DNA from: JAAUTS01 sp034440395
GTDB taxonomy: Bacteria > Verrucomicrobiota > Verrucomicrobiia > Methylacidiphilales > JAAUTS01
Direction of reading: 5' to 3'
Length of the DNA stretch: 64,000 nucleotides
Assembly (NCBI GenBank): GCA_034440395.1
Contig: JAWXBW010000048.1
Coordinates: 1 to 64,000 of the forward strand
Shown piece by piece: positions 51,334 through 60,622 of this stretch. Position 1 is the first letter of the stretch. Every line of letters starts with the position of its first letter. The translations under genes and the position numbers were made by a program. The notes beneath the pieces are model-generated. The model worked only from the letters and a program-made list of their open reading frames with translations. It did no database searches and was not told the DNA's origin.

Positions 51334-52902
51334 TCAAGCCATTGCTGCGCGATGTTTTATTAAGCTGTGGCCTGTCATTTCCTGTGGCTTAGGCACATGG
51401 ATTAGGTCGAGTAAAGTGGGTGCAACATCGGCGAGGATCCCGTCTTCCATGGTGATACCTGCGACGTCGTTAGCGACGTAAATAAAGTGAACTAGGTTTG
51501 TGGTGTGGGCGGTGTGAGGTTTTCCTTCATCGGTAAGTAGGCGTTCGCAATTTCCATGATCCGCTGTGACCAAAGCAACACCATCCATGCTAAGAACTTT
51601 TTCTACCACACGACGCACGCACTCGTCGATGGTTTCGATCGATTTGATGACGGACGGGAGAATGCCAGTGTGGCCGACCATGTCGGTATTAGCGAAGTTG
51701 AGGATAATGAGATCGTAGGTGCCGGTGTCTAGTCGGCGGAGCACGGCTTCGGTCAGAGCAGGTGCGCTCATTTCTGGTTGCAAATCGTAAGTGGCAACCT
51801 TGGGAGAAGGGACAACTTCCCTGTCTTCTCCTGGATAAGGGGCTTCGACGCCGCCGTTAAAGAAGAAGGTTACGTGAGGATACTTTTCTGTCTCAGCCAT
51901 GCGGCATTGGGTTTTACCAGCTTGGCTTACGACTTGGCCAAGGATGTGATCCATACTCTGAGGTGGGAAGGCATAGTGGGCACCCCATTCTAAATAACGG
52001 GCATCATATTGGGTCATGGTTAGGAGGCTAATTTTAGGACGTTTTGAAACGTCAAAGCTGGTAAAGTGAGGTTCGATCCATGCACGACAGAGTTGGCGTC
52101 CACGATCGGATCGAAAATTGAAAAAGAAGACACCGTCATTGTCTTGCATGAGAGGGCGAGGGGTATCGAGGAAGATATGAGGCTTGATAAATTCATCCGT
52201 GATTTTTTCAGCATAGGATTTTTCTAAAACCGTGAGAGGGTCAGTGGCTTTTTCTCCAACGCCATTAACAAAAAGGTCGTAGGCCAGATAGGTGCGTTCC
52301 CAGCGTTCATCACGGTCCATGGCGTAGTAACGACCAATAAGCGTGGCGATAGTTCCAGATTTAAGTTCCAGAAGTTTGGCTTGTAGGGCTTTGACGTAGC
52401 CTAGGCCGCCGTCGGGCGCGGTGTCGCGACCGTCGGTGATGAGATGGATGAGGATATTTTTTATACCCTGGTCCCGGGCCATCTGGATGGTGGCATAGAG
52501 TTGATTTTGGTGGGAATGCACACCACCATCAGAGAGGAGACCTACGAGGTGTAGGGTGGAGTTAGCTTTTTTGACTTGGGTGAAGAGTGTGAGCAGTGCT
52601 TTGTTTTGAAAAAAATCGCCGTCACGTATGGATTTATTAATGCGAGTGATGTCTTGGTAAACGATACGTCCTGCGCCGAGATTGAGGTGTCCTACTTCGG
52701 AGTTCCCCATTTGTCCCTCTGGTAGGCCCACTTCCTCCCCGCTGCAAGAGAGGTGGCTCATAGGATAGGTGGAATAGAGATGGTTGTGGAAAGGGATGTG
52801 AGCTAAGAGTGTGGCGTTACCCTCTTGGATGGCGGCAGCTTGACCTCGCGGGCTGATGCCCCAGCCGTCGCGTATGATGAGAATGACAGGTTTCTTTTTC
52901 AT
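51334..52902 (-). CDS. gpmI: 2,3-bisphosphoglycerate-independent phosphoglycerate mutase
   Basis: 522 residues from the ATG at 52902, where MKKKPVILIIRDGWGI gives the conserved start. The catalytic Ser is S68 in GQMGNSEVGHLN. Mn ligands are in RDGWG, DHGNCE and HTAHTTN, with LITDGRDTAPDGG, FFNFRSDRGRQL and NFANTDMVGHTG in between. Glycolysis/gluconeogenesis enzyme. First of a possible gpmI-oppF-rph unit (gap 19 bases to oppF-like gene). Confidence 0.97.
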   Translation of the reverse strand: MKKKPVILIIRDGWGISPRGQAAAIQEGNATLLAHIPFHNHLYSTYPMSHLSCSGEEVGLPEGQMGNSEVGHLNLGAGRIVYQDITRINKSIRDGDFFQNKALLTLFTQVKKANSTLHLVGLLSDGGVHSHQNQLYATIQMARDQGIKNILIHLITDGRDTAPDGGLGYVKALQAKLLELKSGTIATLIGRYYAMDRDERWERTYLAYDLFVNGVGEKATDPLTVLEKSYAEKITDEFIKPHIFLDTPRPLMQDNDGVFFFNFRSDRGRQLCRAWIEPHFTSFDVSKRPKISLLTMTQYDARYLEWGAHYAFPPQSMDHILGQVVSQAGKTQCRMAETEKYPHVTFFFNGGVEAPYPGEDREVVPSPKVATYDLQPEMSAPALTEAVLRRLDTGTYDLIILNFANTDMVGHTGILPSVIKSIETIDECVRRVVEKVLSMDGVALVTADHGNCERLLTDEGKPHTAHTTNLVHFIYVANDVAGITMEDGILADVAPTLLDLIHVPKPQEMTGHSLIKHRAAMA

Positions 52903-53019
52903 GAATGAAACTATGAGATGCGTTGCTGTCTTTTTAATCAAGAGGAATCGGTAGTAGTTTAAAATTGAGGTTCTTTATGCTTGAGCCTTGTGAGGCATTC
53001 AGAGTAAAGCTTAGTGAGT

Positions 53020-54009
53020 ATGATTCATTCCTTTGTTTTTAGTGAGGGTAAATTAGCTGCCCAAAATCTAGATTTGGACGCGCTAAAACTGGTGCGTTTC
53101 GATAAGGGTTTAATTATTTGGGTAGATTTAGATCATCCCACGGATGAGGAAACGAAGCAGGTATTGGGTGAACTGTTCCAATTTCACCCCTTGGCAATTG
53201 AGGACTGTGTGGCGGTGAGTAGTTTGCCTAAACTGGAAGATTATGATGACTATTCTTTCATGGTAATGCATGCGGTCGATTTTAGTAAGATGGATAAGTT
53301 TACCACTACGGAGCTGGACTTATTTCTGGGAAAGGATTTTTTAGTAACCTATCACACAGAAGATTTAAGGTCGGTGCGTGCGGCTATTGAGCGTTGCCAC
53401 AATAGGCAGGGAGCACAAATCGCTCGTGGCCCAGATCGTTTGGCGCACACTTTACTTGATTTAATGGTGGATAATTATCAGCCGATGATTTCTGAGTTAG
53501 GACGGGAGTTAGATGAGATCGAAGATATTCTTTTGGGGGATGAGGATGAGAAGGAGATGTCAACGAAGCAGGTGATGCATCAATTATTAGAGTATCGGAA
53601 GGATTTAAGTCGATTACGACAGATTGTCAGACCACAGCGCGAGATGGTGCATCGATTAGCCCGTGGGGAAAATAAACTTATCCGTCCTGTTATGCTTCCA
53701 TATTTCCGAGATTTACATGACAACTTCAACCAGATTGAGCAGACGGCATCGAGCTACAACGAGCATTTGTTAGTCTCTTTTGATGTCTATTTGAATAGGA
53801 CGGGACAACAAACAAATGAAGGGATTAAAATTTTAACGGCCTTGACGGCTATTACGTTACCACCGGTTTTAGTTGGCAGTTGGTATGGGATGAATTTTGC
53901 TTTCATGCCTGAACTAGGTGGAAAATACTCATACTGGATTGCCTTGGGTGTCACGATTCTGGGTATGGTGGGTATGTGGCTTTGGTTAAAAAACCGTAAA
54001 TGGTTTTAA
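53020..54009 (+). CDS. corA: CorA-family Mg2+ transporter
   Basis: 329 residues from the ATG at 53020 (a GTG two codons earlier is possible). A large N-terminal cytoplasmic domain with a long helix (MSTKQVMHQLLEYRKDLSRLR) precedes two C-terminal membrane segments, the first ending in the GMN signature (GSWYGMNFAFMPE). Transports Mg2+, possibly Co2+ or Ni2+. No magnesium riboswitch is visible upstream. Confidence 0.95.
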   Translation: MIHSFVFSEGKLAAQNLDLDALKLVRFDKGLIIWVDLDHPTDEETKQVLGELFQFHPLAIEDCVAVSSLPKLEDYDDYSFMVMHAVDFSKMDKFTTTELDLFLGKDFLVTYHTEDLRSVRAAIERCHNRQGAQIARGPDRLAHTLLDLMVDNYQPMISELGRELDEIEDILLGDEDEKEMSTKQVMHQLLEYRKDLSRLRQIVRPQREMVHRLARGENKLIRPVMLPYFRDLHDNFNQIEQTASSYNEHLLVSFDVYLNRTGQQTNEGIKILTALTAITLPPVLVGSWYGMNFAFMPELGGKYSYWIALGVTILGMVGMWLWLKNRKWF

Positions 54010-54142
54010 TCAGCTCAGAGTATGAGCCTAACTTTCGATATAGACTTATTCAAAAAGCATTGAACTAGCTGCGTTTAGTCCCTTTAATTTGAACTTAACT
54101 TTTTTGATTCAATGAAGGGTCAAAACAGTAACATCACATAGC

Positions 54143-57100
54143 ATGTCCAGACTTAAAACCGCCGTTCGACTAAAACTGTTAGAAACCATGTTTCAGAGTC
54201 GTGAAGGGGATCGCCGCGAAGGCATCCTTTTCCGCCAAGGTCAGGGATGGTTCCAAATCTCCAGCATGGGACATGAGGCCCTTATCGCCTTAAGCTTGCA
54301 TCTGCGCGCATCGGATTATTTATTTCCTCATTACCGTGATCGTTGTCTCGTCTTGGGGCGTGGGGTGACAACCCGTGAGCTAGCCAGTATTTTTTATGCT
54401 AAAAGGGATTCTACCAGTGGAGGACGTCAATTACCCGGACACTACAGCAGTAGAAAACATAATATCTGCAGCCTCGCTTCCCCCACGGCTAGCAATCTGC
54501 TTCCAGCTTGTGGAGCGGCATGGGGCATGGTGCTTGATGGTAATGATGATGTGGCGATGGCCTGCGTAGGTGACGCTGGGATGCGGCAAGGTGAATTTTA
54601 CGAAGCCTACGCTTTTGCGGTGGAGCGCAATCTCCCCGTCATCTTTGTCGTGGAAGATAATCAATACGGCATTAGCTCTTGCACCACAGATTCTAATCCT
54701 TTACGTAATCAACTATTTGATCAAAAGCGTGTGCTGCAAGTCAATGGCCGCTGCATTGATGACCTTCAAGCCGCTTCCAGTAAGGCGATTCAGCAGGCAC
54801 GCTCAGGCCAAGGCCCTTCAATTCTCTGGTGTGAATTAGACCGCTTAGCCAGCCATTCCAGCAGTGACGACCATCGCATCTATCGTAGCCCTGAAGATTT
54901 AGAACAGATACTAGCCCGCGACCCGATTACGGTTTTATCTAAGCAACTGATAGAAGAAGGTATTCTCACCGAAGAAAAATGGCAAAAGACCCAGAACCAA
55001 ATCATTGAGCAAGTGGAAGCTGATTACCGCAAGGCTTCGGAATCCAGTGATCCGAAACAGGCCGAGGTTATGGAACAACTTTTAGGGGAAGCCCATGGAG
55101 GCCTAGGCGATACGGTAAATGAGGGCTGCTCGGATTGGCGTATGCTAGACGCTGTCAATGAAACCTTTAAACAAGCTCTCGACAACAACCGTCGCTACGT
55201 CTTTTTTGGAGAAGATATCTGCGATCCCATGGGTGGCGTTTTTAAATTAACCAACGGCCTTTCCACCAAATTTCCTGATCGTGTTTTTAATTCGCCCTTA
55301 GCCGAGGCCACCATCGTCGGCGTGGCTTGTGGACTGGCGGCTTATGGGTACCGGCCTGTATTTGAGTTACAATTTATTGATTTCGTCGGTCCCGCATGGA
55401 ATCAATTAGTTAATAATCTAGCCACCCTACGATGGAGAACTTTTGGCGAGTGGACGGCACCTGTGGTCCTCTACGCACCCTACGGTGCTTATTTACCCGC
55501 GGGCGGCCCATGGCACAGTCAGGCTAATGAAGCGGCTTTTGCCCATGTGCCGGGTTTACGTGTCGTGGTTCCATCAACGCCAGAGGACGCTGCAGGCTTG
55601 ATGCAGACTGCTTTAAAGGCGGAAGATCCAACTATTGTTCTTTTACCAAAACACCTACTCAGAGTGCGTCGTCCTCGCCCTAGCCGAGTAGAAGCGGTGC
55701 CCTTTCAACAAGCCATTCTACGTAGCCTAGGCGAGGACGTCACCGTCGTCTGTTGGGGAAACTGTGTTGAAAAAGTAATGGAGGCCGTGCAAGAATTGGG
55801 CGGCATCAACTCGGTTGAGCTGGTTGACCTTAGAAGCATTTCACCGTGGGACAAAGAAACCGTCAAAGAATCTGTCCTTAAAACAGGGCGCCTCCTTGTG
55901 GTCCAAGAAGATAATATCACTTGTAGTGCGGGTCAGATGATCATTAGTGATTTACTACAGGACAGTGATGTGTGGGCCGCCCTGCGTTGCTCTCCGCGTC
56001 TCCTCTCTCGGCCTGACATCCACATTGGGTTTCATCCCGTTTATGAAGAAAGCGTCTTACCTGATAAGGCACGCATTTTACAAGCCTTACTCGATATTAC
56101 AGAAGGCGGCCAAACGAAGCCCTCCCGCCAAGGAAGCGCTTCGCATTCTAACTTGCAAGACCATGGCGCGGACAGCGCTAACGGACAACTCCCTATTCGT
56201 GTCCCTCATATCGGGGAGGGTTTAGAAGAAGCACGCATCATCAAGTTCTTTAAACAACCTGGCGACAAGGTCAAGCGAGATGAACTTATCTATCAGCTTG
56301 AGACAGATAAAGCCGTCGTTGATATTGAATCACCCCAAGATGGATTCTTAAGTTCTTGGGAAGCAGCAGAATCTAGTATCGTCCGTATCGGTTCTATTAT
56401 TGGTCATATTCAAACTACTAATTCCCCAACAAGCACAAAATCAGCATCGGCAAAAGTGAACCAGAGCGTTCCAAAGTCAGCCTCTAACCTAGCTCCATCC
56501 CTCAGTAGTAGTCACATAGGTTCCCCGACCGCGTCCACCCGTCAGATTGCCCCCCTGCAATCTACCATGCTGGCTAAAACAGCGGCGGAACTGGCTAAGC
56601 AAGTAGAAGGAGCGGACTTTGAAGAAATCACCCTTTCCGCCCAACAACAAGTTCTAGCCACCCGTCTCGTGCGCGCAGCTCGCGTGGCTGTGCCTGCCAC
56701 CATCTTCCAAGACGCTTCATGGGAATTAATTAAAAAAGCTCGGGAGTCCATCAAGGGCGATCCAGAAAAGAAAGAAATCACCTCCTTTGCCATCTTCGCT
56801 TGGTGCGTGGCTCAGGCGGTGAAACTGCACCCTGTTTTCCGCAGTTCTCTTCCACAAAACTCCATCATGCGTGTTTACCGTGACGTGCATTTAGGCGTGG
56901 CCGTTTCCTTGCCTAATGATGACATGACCACGGCTGTTTTAGAAGGTGCTGACACGTTGAATCTTTTAGAATTTAGTCGTAAATTGCGGCGTCAAGTGGA
57001 ACTGGCTCGTGAAGGGGTGGATCAAGCTAGGCAGCCTGCTTCCCTGATCCTAACCAGCATGGCCAGCTTTAATATCCCGCATGGTATCCCCGTTATTGTG

Positions 57101-57301
57101 CCACCTGCCGTGGCTACTCTCCTACTCAGCGCTCCCCAAAAGAAAGTAGTCCTTCAAGGAACAACTCCCGTAAACCGTGAGTTTATCAACCTTTCTTTAA
57201 CTATTGATCACCGCGTTATGAATGGATCCAGCGCAGGAGCTTTCCTAAATGAAGTGAAGAAAAAGCTCGAAGAGTTCGAGTTGCGGCCTGAGATGTTTTA
57301 A
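54143..57301 (+). CDS. 2-oxo acid dehydrogenase E1 alpha-E1 beta-E2 fusion
   Basis: 1052 residues in one frame. Residues ~1-300: E1 alpha (ThDP motif GDAGMRQGEF ... EDNQYGIS). ~325-640: E1 beta (FFGEDICDPMGG, SPLAEATIVGVACGLA, GPWHSQ). ~683-760: lipoyl domain with the lipoyl Lys K723 in ETDKAV. ~830-1050: E2 acyltransferase core, with H1023 in DHRVMNG. Two points differ from the family: the Asp of the usual DHRxxDG is Asn (N1027), and the ~60-residue Ser/Pro-rich linker between lipoyl and core lacks a recognisable peripheral subunit-binding domain. E1 alpha/beta fusions are known (chlamydiae); adding E2 is unusual. Substrate is probably a branched-chain or pyruvate-type 2-oxo acid. No E3 gene adjacent. 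Confidence 0.9.
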   Translation: MSRLKTAVRLKLLETMFQSREGDRREGILFRQGQGWFQISSMGHEALIALSLHLRASDYLFPHYRDRCLVLGRGVTTRELASIFYAKRDSTSGGRQLPGHYSSRKHNICSLASPTASNLLPACGAAWGMVLDGNDDVAMACVGDAGMRQGEFYEAYAFAVERNLPVIFVVEDNQYGISSCTTDSNPLRNQLFDQKRVLQVNGRCIDDLQAASSKAIQQARSGQGPSILWCELDRLASHSSSDDHRIYRSPEDLEQILARDPITVLSKQLIEEGILTEEKWQKTQNQIIEQVEADYRKASESSDPKQAEVMEQLLGEAHGGLGDTVNEGCSDWRMLDAVNETFKQALDNNRRYVFFGEDICDPMGGVFKLTNGLSTKFPDRVFNSPLAEATIVGVACGLAAYGYRPVFELQFIDFVGPAWNQLVNNLATLRWRTFGEWTAPVVLYAPYGAYLPAGGPWHSQANEAAFAHVPGLRVVVPSTPEDAAGLMQTALKAEDPTIVLLPKHLLRVRRPRPSRVEAVPFQQAILRSLGEDVTVVCWGNCVEKVMEAVQELGGINSVELVDLRSISPWDKETVKESVLKTGRLLVVQEDNITCSAGQMIISDLLQDSDVWAALRCSPRLLSRPDIHIGFHPVYEESVLPDKARILQALLDITEGGQTKPSRQGSASHSNLQDHGADSANGQLPIRVPHIGEGLEEARIIKFFKQPGDKVKRDELIYQLETDKAVVDIESPQDGFLSSWEAAESSIVRIGSIIGHIQTTNSPTSTKSASAKVNQSVPKSASNLAPSLSSSHIGSPTASTRQIAPLQSTMLAKTAAELAKQVEGADFEEITLSAQQQVLATRLVRAARVAVPATIFQDASWELIKKARESIKGDPEKKEITSFAIFAWCVAQAVKLHPVFRSSLPQNSIMRVYRDVHLGVAVSLPNDDMTTAVLEGADTLNLLEFSRKLRRQVELAREGVDQARQPASLILTSMASFNIPHGIPVIVPPAVATLLLSAPQKKVVLQGTTPVNREFINLSLTIDHRVMNGSSAGAFLNEVKKKLEEFELRPEMF

Positions 57302-57309
57302 CTGTGGAT

Positions 57310-58989
57310 TTAAGGCTCTAAGAAGATGACCGCTTCCCAAGGGCGCAAGCTCCTGGGATCAACGTCTGGATGGTTGGAGAAGAGGGGCTTTGTTTCAGGT
57401 GCTGGCACGGGCCAAAGTTGTGGCTCAGAACTCCAGTTTAAAATAATTCTTACAGCAGGAAATTTACCCCAAGCCCCACGCCGATAAGCTAAGACTTGAG
57501 TCGGTGCGGCTAGTGAGGTGAAGTCACCATAAATAAGAGACTTTATTTCTTTACGCAAGGCGAGAAGGGCGGCGTAGGCATGAAAGAGGGAGTTAGGATC
57601 AGCTACAGCTCCGCTCGCGTGCTGGGGGCGGTGTTCTTGCGCAAGGGGAATCCATGGTGTTCCTTTGCTGAAGCCAGCGCTGGGGGAGTCGTCCCAAGGA
57701 AGCGGTGTACGGGCATTATCGCGGCTGTCTTCACGCACGGAGGCTAAAGCGGCTTGAGGTGTCAAACCCTGAGCTAAAGCGGCATGATAACGGTTGATGG
57801 TTTGGATGTCGCGGTAATGGTCGATGGAATCAAAAGAGACGTCGCTCAGACCAAGTTCGTCCCCTTGCAGAATGAATGGCGTGGCTGGCAGGGTGAGGAG
57901 CCATGTAGCGAGAAGGCTGGCAGAGGCATAGGGATAGTTAACGGGATCACCGAACTTAGAGAGGCTGCGGCGCGAGTCGTGGTTACCCAAGGTGACGGTG
58001 AGCCAACTTTTATGACGCGTGGCTTGGTAGAGTTTATGAAAGTTCTCGAATTGCTCTCGACCCGTAGGCGCGAAGTGGAAGTAGAAGTAAAAAGCCCCAT
58101 GCAGTTGCCCTGCGTCATACCCAGTGTAGTCTAGGGTGTTTTCTGCACCCATACACCACGTTTCCCCCACGGCATAAAGATCGTTCCCTTTGAATACTTT
58201 TTCGTAAAGCTCACGTAGGTAGTCGTGGATGGGAGGGTTGTTGCAAGAAAGGCAATTCAGGGAGAGAAACGTGTCTGTGTTACCCTCAGGACGCACCACG
58301 TCGGGATATCCTTCGGCCTTAGCGATCATATTAATCACATCCAGACGAAAGCCATCGGCACCACGCCCCGCCCAAGTTTGTAGCACGGCGAAGAGGGCTT
58401 CACGCACTTCGGAGTTTTTCCAGTTCAAGTCAGGTTGCTTACGCGAGAAAAGATGGAGGTAGTATTGTTGTGTGAGAGTGTCCCAAGTCCACGTGGGGCC
58501 TTCAAACGCGGCCTTCCAATTGTTAGGTGGGATGGGGAGTCCATCAGAAGTAAATCCCTTGGCATCAACCCAGATATACCAGTCGCGCTTAGGGTTGGTG
58601 CGGGAAGAGCGACTTTCTTGAAACCATGGGTGCTCGTCGGATGTATGGTTGAGAACTTGATCTAGAATAAGTTTTAGTCCACGTTCTTTTAAGCCATCGG
58701 AGAGCGTTTGAAAATCGGAGAGGGTGCCGTAGGCTGGGTCAATGGCGAGGTAGTCTGAAATATCGTAGCCGTTATCGTCCTTCGGTGAGGCGTAGATGGG
58801 GGAGATCCAGAGAGCATCAATCCCAAGTTTTTTTAAGTAGTCGAGCTTACTGGTAATGCCCGGTAAGTCCCCGACGCCATCCCCGTTGGAGTCGGAGAAA
58901 CTACAGGGATAAATTTGATAAAAAGCCGCCTCCTTCCACCAAGCGGGAGTTTCAGCAGTGGGTTTATGAGAGAAAAGATCAAGCGACAT
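57310..58989 (-). CDS. GH13 alpha-glucosidase / oligo-1,6-glucosidase-like
   Basis: 559 residues, cytoplasmic. WWKEAAFYQIYPCSFSDSNGDGVGDLPGI is the classic opening. The catalytic nucleophile Asp is in GADGFRLDVINM, the acid Glu in AVGETWC, and the third Asp in TLGNHDSRRS. The layout matches GH13 alpha-glucosidases (maltose/isomaltose-type) rather than secreted amylases. Convergent with the E1-E2 fusion, stops eight bases apart. Confidence 0.92.
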   Translation of the reverse strand: MSLDLFSHKPTAETPAWWKEAAFYQIYPCSFSDSNGDGVGDLPGITSKLDYLKKLGIDALWISPIYASPKDDNGYDISDYLAIDPAYGTLSDFQTLSDGLKERGLKLILDQVLNHTSDEHPWFQESRSSRTNPKRDWYIWVDAKGFTSDGLPIPPNNWKAAFEGPTWTWDTLTQQYYLHLFSRKQPDLNWKNSEVREALFAVLQTWAGRGADGFRLDVINMIAKAEGYPDVVRPEGNTDTFLSLNCLSCNNPPIHDYLRELYEKVFKGNDLYAVGETWCMGAENTLDYTGYDAGQLHGAFYFYFHFAPTGREQFENFHKLYQATRHKSWLTVTLGNHDSRRSLSKFGDPVNYPYASASLLATWLLTLPATPFILQGDELGLSDVSFDSIDHYRDIQTINRYHAALAQGLTPQAALASVREDSRDNARTPLPWDDSPSAGFSKGTPWIPLAQEHRPQHASGAVADPNSLFHAYAALLALRKEIKSLIYGDFTSLAAPTQVLAYRRGAWGKFPAVRIILNWSSEPQLWPVPAPETKPLFSNHPDVDPRSLRPWEAVIFLEP

Positions 58990-59094
58990 AAGACCTACAA
59001 CTTGGAGGATAGTTTAATGAGAGACAAACAGAAAATGGATGAACCTTTGTTTACGTCGCATTAGAAAGGATGGACCATAACATCCTCCTAGGCG

Positions 59095-59550
59095 TTAGAG
59101 CGGGTGCTTCTTTAAGTGTCGCACCAAGTCTTGCAATTTTTTCAGCGTAGCATCAGAAATGTGATGCTCAATCCCTTCGATGTCATTGTAATATTTTACA
59201 GGATCAAGTCCTAGCTGTGTAAACAACGCGCTTAACAATAAATGCCTCACTTCGATAGCCTGAGCAATTTCCCGTCCTTTAGCGGTCAGGGCAAATCCAC
59301 GATAAGGCTCCCTTTTCAGATAACCTAAATCATCGAGTCGTTTAATCATCAGAGAAACGCTGGGGCGTATGAGTTTCAAGGAATCGGCTACGGCTGAAAC
59401 GGAAACAAATCCGTCTCGCTGCACTAAAGTGGAGATACACTCCAGATAATCCTCGATACTTTCTGTAACTGCTGTGCGTTGGTGCGCACTACGCTTGACC
59501 GCTTTTTGGGGCTTAGGTGGCAGAGATTTAAGTTTCAAAACAAAATACAT
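59095..59550 (-). CDS. mntR: DtxR/MntR-family metal-dependent repressor
   Basis: 151 residues from the ATG at 59550; a TTG four codons earlier is possible. The winged helix (TESIEDYLECISTL, VSVSAVADSLKLIRPSVSLMIKRLDDLGYLKREPYRGFALTAKG) and dimerisation helices with IEGIEHHISD are typical of MntR/DtxR. No SH3 domain, so MntR-length. Divergent from a Mn/Fe-type ABC importer, which is the expected target. Confidence 0.87.
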   Translation of the reverse strand: MYFVLKLKSLPPKPQKAVKRSAHQRTAVTESIEDYLECISTLVQRDGFVSVSAVADSLKLIRPSVSLMIKRLDDLGYLKREPYRGFALTAKGREIAQAIEVRHLLLSALFTQLGLDPVKYYNDIEGIEHHISDATLKKLQDLVRHLKKHPL

Positions 59551-59585
59551 TAAACCGCACAAAAAATAAAGGACAAGTCAATAAA

Positions 59586-59629
59586 GTTTGCTTAGACAAA
59601 CATTTATTGTTGACGCAATCGTCGATTGC
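59586..59629. promoter_or_regulatory. Operator region of the metal-importer operon
   Basis: Two inverted repeats lie between the divergent repressor and importer: GTTTG-CTTAGA-CAAAC (59586-59601) and the perfect GCAATCG-T-CGATTGC (59615-59629). A TTGACG at 59610-59615 could be a -35 box for the importer, with TAAACA 16 bases later, so the second palindrome would fill the promoter spacer. Binding by the MntR-type repressor is inference. Confidence 0.55.
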
Positions 59630-59695
59630 TCTAAACATTCTTAATGTGAAGTAAAAAGCTTCTCTGTTCCGAAACCTTTAAAAAGAATCCTACCC

Positions 59696-60610
59696 ATGAA
59701 ACGCACTTATTTACTAACCACCTTGCAGCTAAGTCTAGTGCTCTTATTTACTGTCATGCTCGCAACTCTAGGCGCAGCAGAAAACGTAAAGCCTAAGCGC
59801 ATTCTTACTACCTTCACAATTATTCAAGACATAGCGCAAAACGTGGCCGGCACCTCAGCTATTGTCGAATCAATCACTAAGCCTGGGGCTGAAATCCATG
59901 AGTACGAGCCCACGCCACTGGACATTGTTAAGGCGCAATCGGCTGACCTCGTATTATGGAACGGGATGGGATTAGAGCGTTGGTTTGAGAAATTCTTTGG
60001 AGATATTAAGAACGTTCCTAGTGCTGTTTTAACTGAAGGCATCGAACCCATGGGGATCGCAGAAGGCCCCTACACAGGCAAGCCAAATCCTCACTCTTGG
60101 ATGTCACCTGCCAACGCCATCATTTATGTGGAAAATATACGTAAAGCTTTAGTTAAACTTGATCCAGTTAATGAAAAAAATTACAGCGCAAACGCCGCAG
60201 CTTATACCGCTAAGCTTAAAGCGATTGATGAGCCCATAAGAAAAAAGTTGGCGGCGATACCACAGGAGCAACGTTGGTTGGTAACAAGTGAGGGTGCTTT
60301 CTCTTATCTCATTCGGAATTACGACATGAAAGAACTTTACCTTTGGGCCGTCAATGCAGATGAGCAAGGCACCCCTCAACAAGTTCGTAAAGTAGTGGAT
60401 ACCGTGCGAAAGAATAAAATCCCTGTGCTTTTTACGGAGAGCACCATCAGTGATAAGGCTGCCCGACAAGTGGCTAAAGAGACGGGTGCAAAATTCGGTG
60501 GAATCCTGTTTGTTGATTCTCTGACGGATAACGAGGGTGTAGCTCCGACTTATCTTAAACTTTTAGAATATAATGCAGATACCATCGTTAAGGGCTTTCT
60601 TCAGAAATAG
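59696..60610 (+). CDS. Mn/Fe-type metal-binding protein of ABC importer
   Basis: 304 residues with a signal peptide (LSLVLLFTVMLATLGAA). Metal ligands of cluster A-I binding proteins are visible: His in IHEYEPTP, His in NPHSWMSP, Glu in LFTESTIS and Asp in FVDSLTDNEG, the His-His-Glu-Asp set of MntC/PsaA/TroA. The His-rich loop of zinc-binding ZnuA is absent, favouring manganese or iron. First gene of a four-gene operon. Confidence 0.9.
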   Translation: MKRTYLLTTLQLSLVLLFTVMLATLGAAENVKPKRILTTFTIIQDIAQNVAGTSAIVESITKPGAEIHEYEPTPLDIVKAQSADLVLWNGMGLERWFEKFFGDIKNVPSAVLTEGIEPMGIAEGPYTGKPNPHSWMSPANAIIYVENIRKALVKLDPVNEKNYSANAAAYTAKLKAIDEPIRKKLAAIPQEQRWLVTSEGAFSYLIRNYDMKELYLWAVNADEQGTPQQVRKVVDTVRKNKIPVLFTESTISDKAARQVAKETGAKFGGILFVDSLTDNEGVAPTYLKLLEYNADTIVKGFLQK

Positions 60611-60622
60611 TAAAAATTATCT

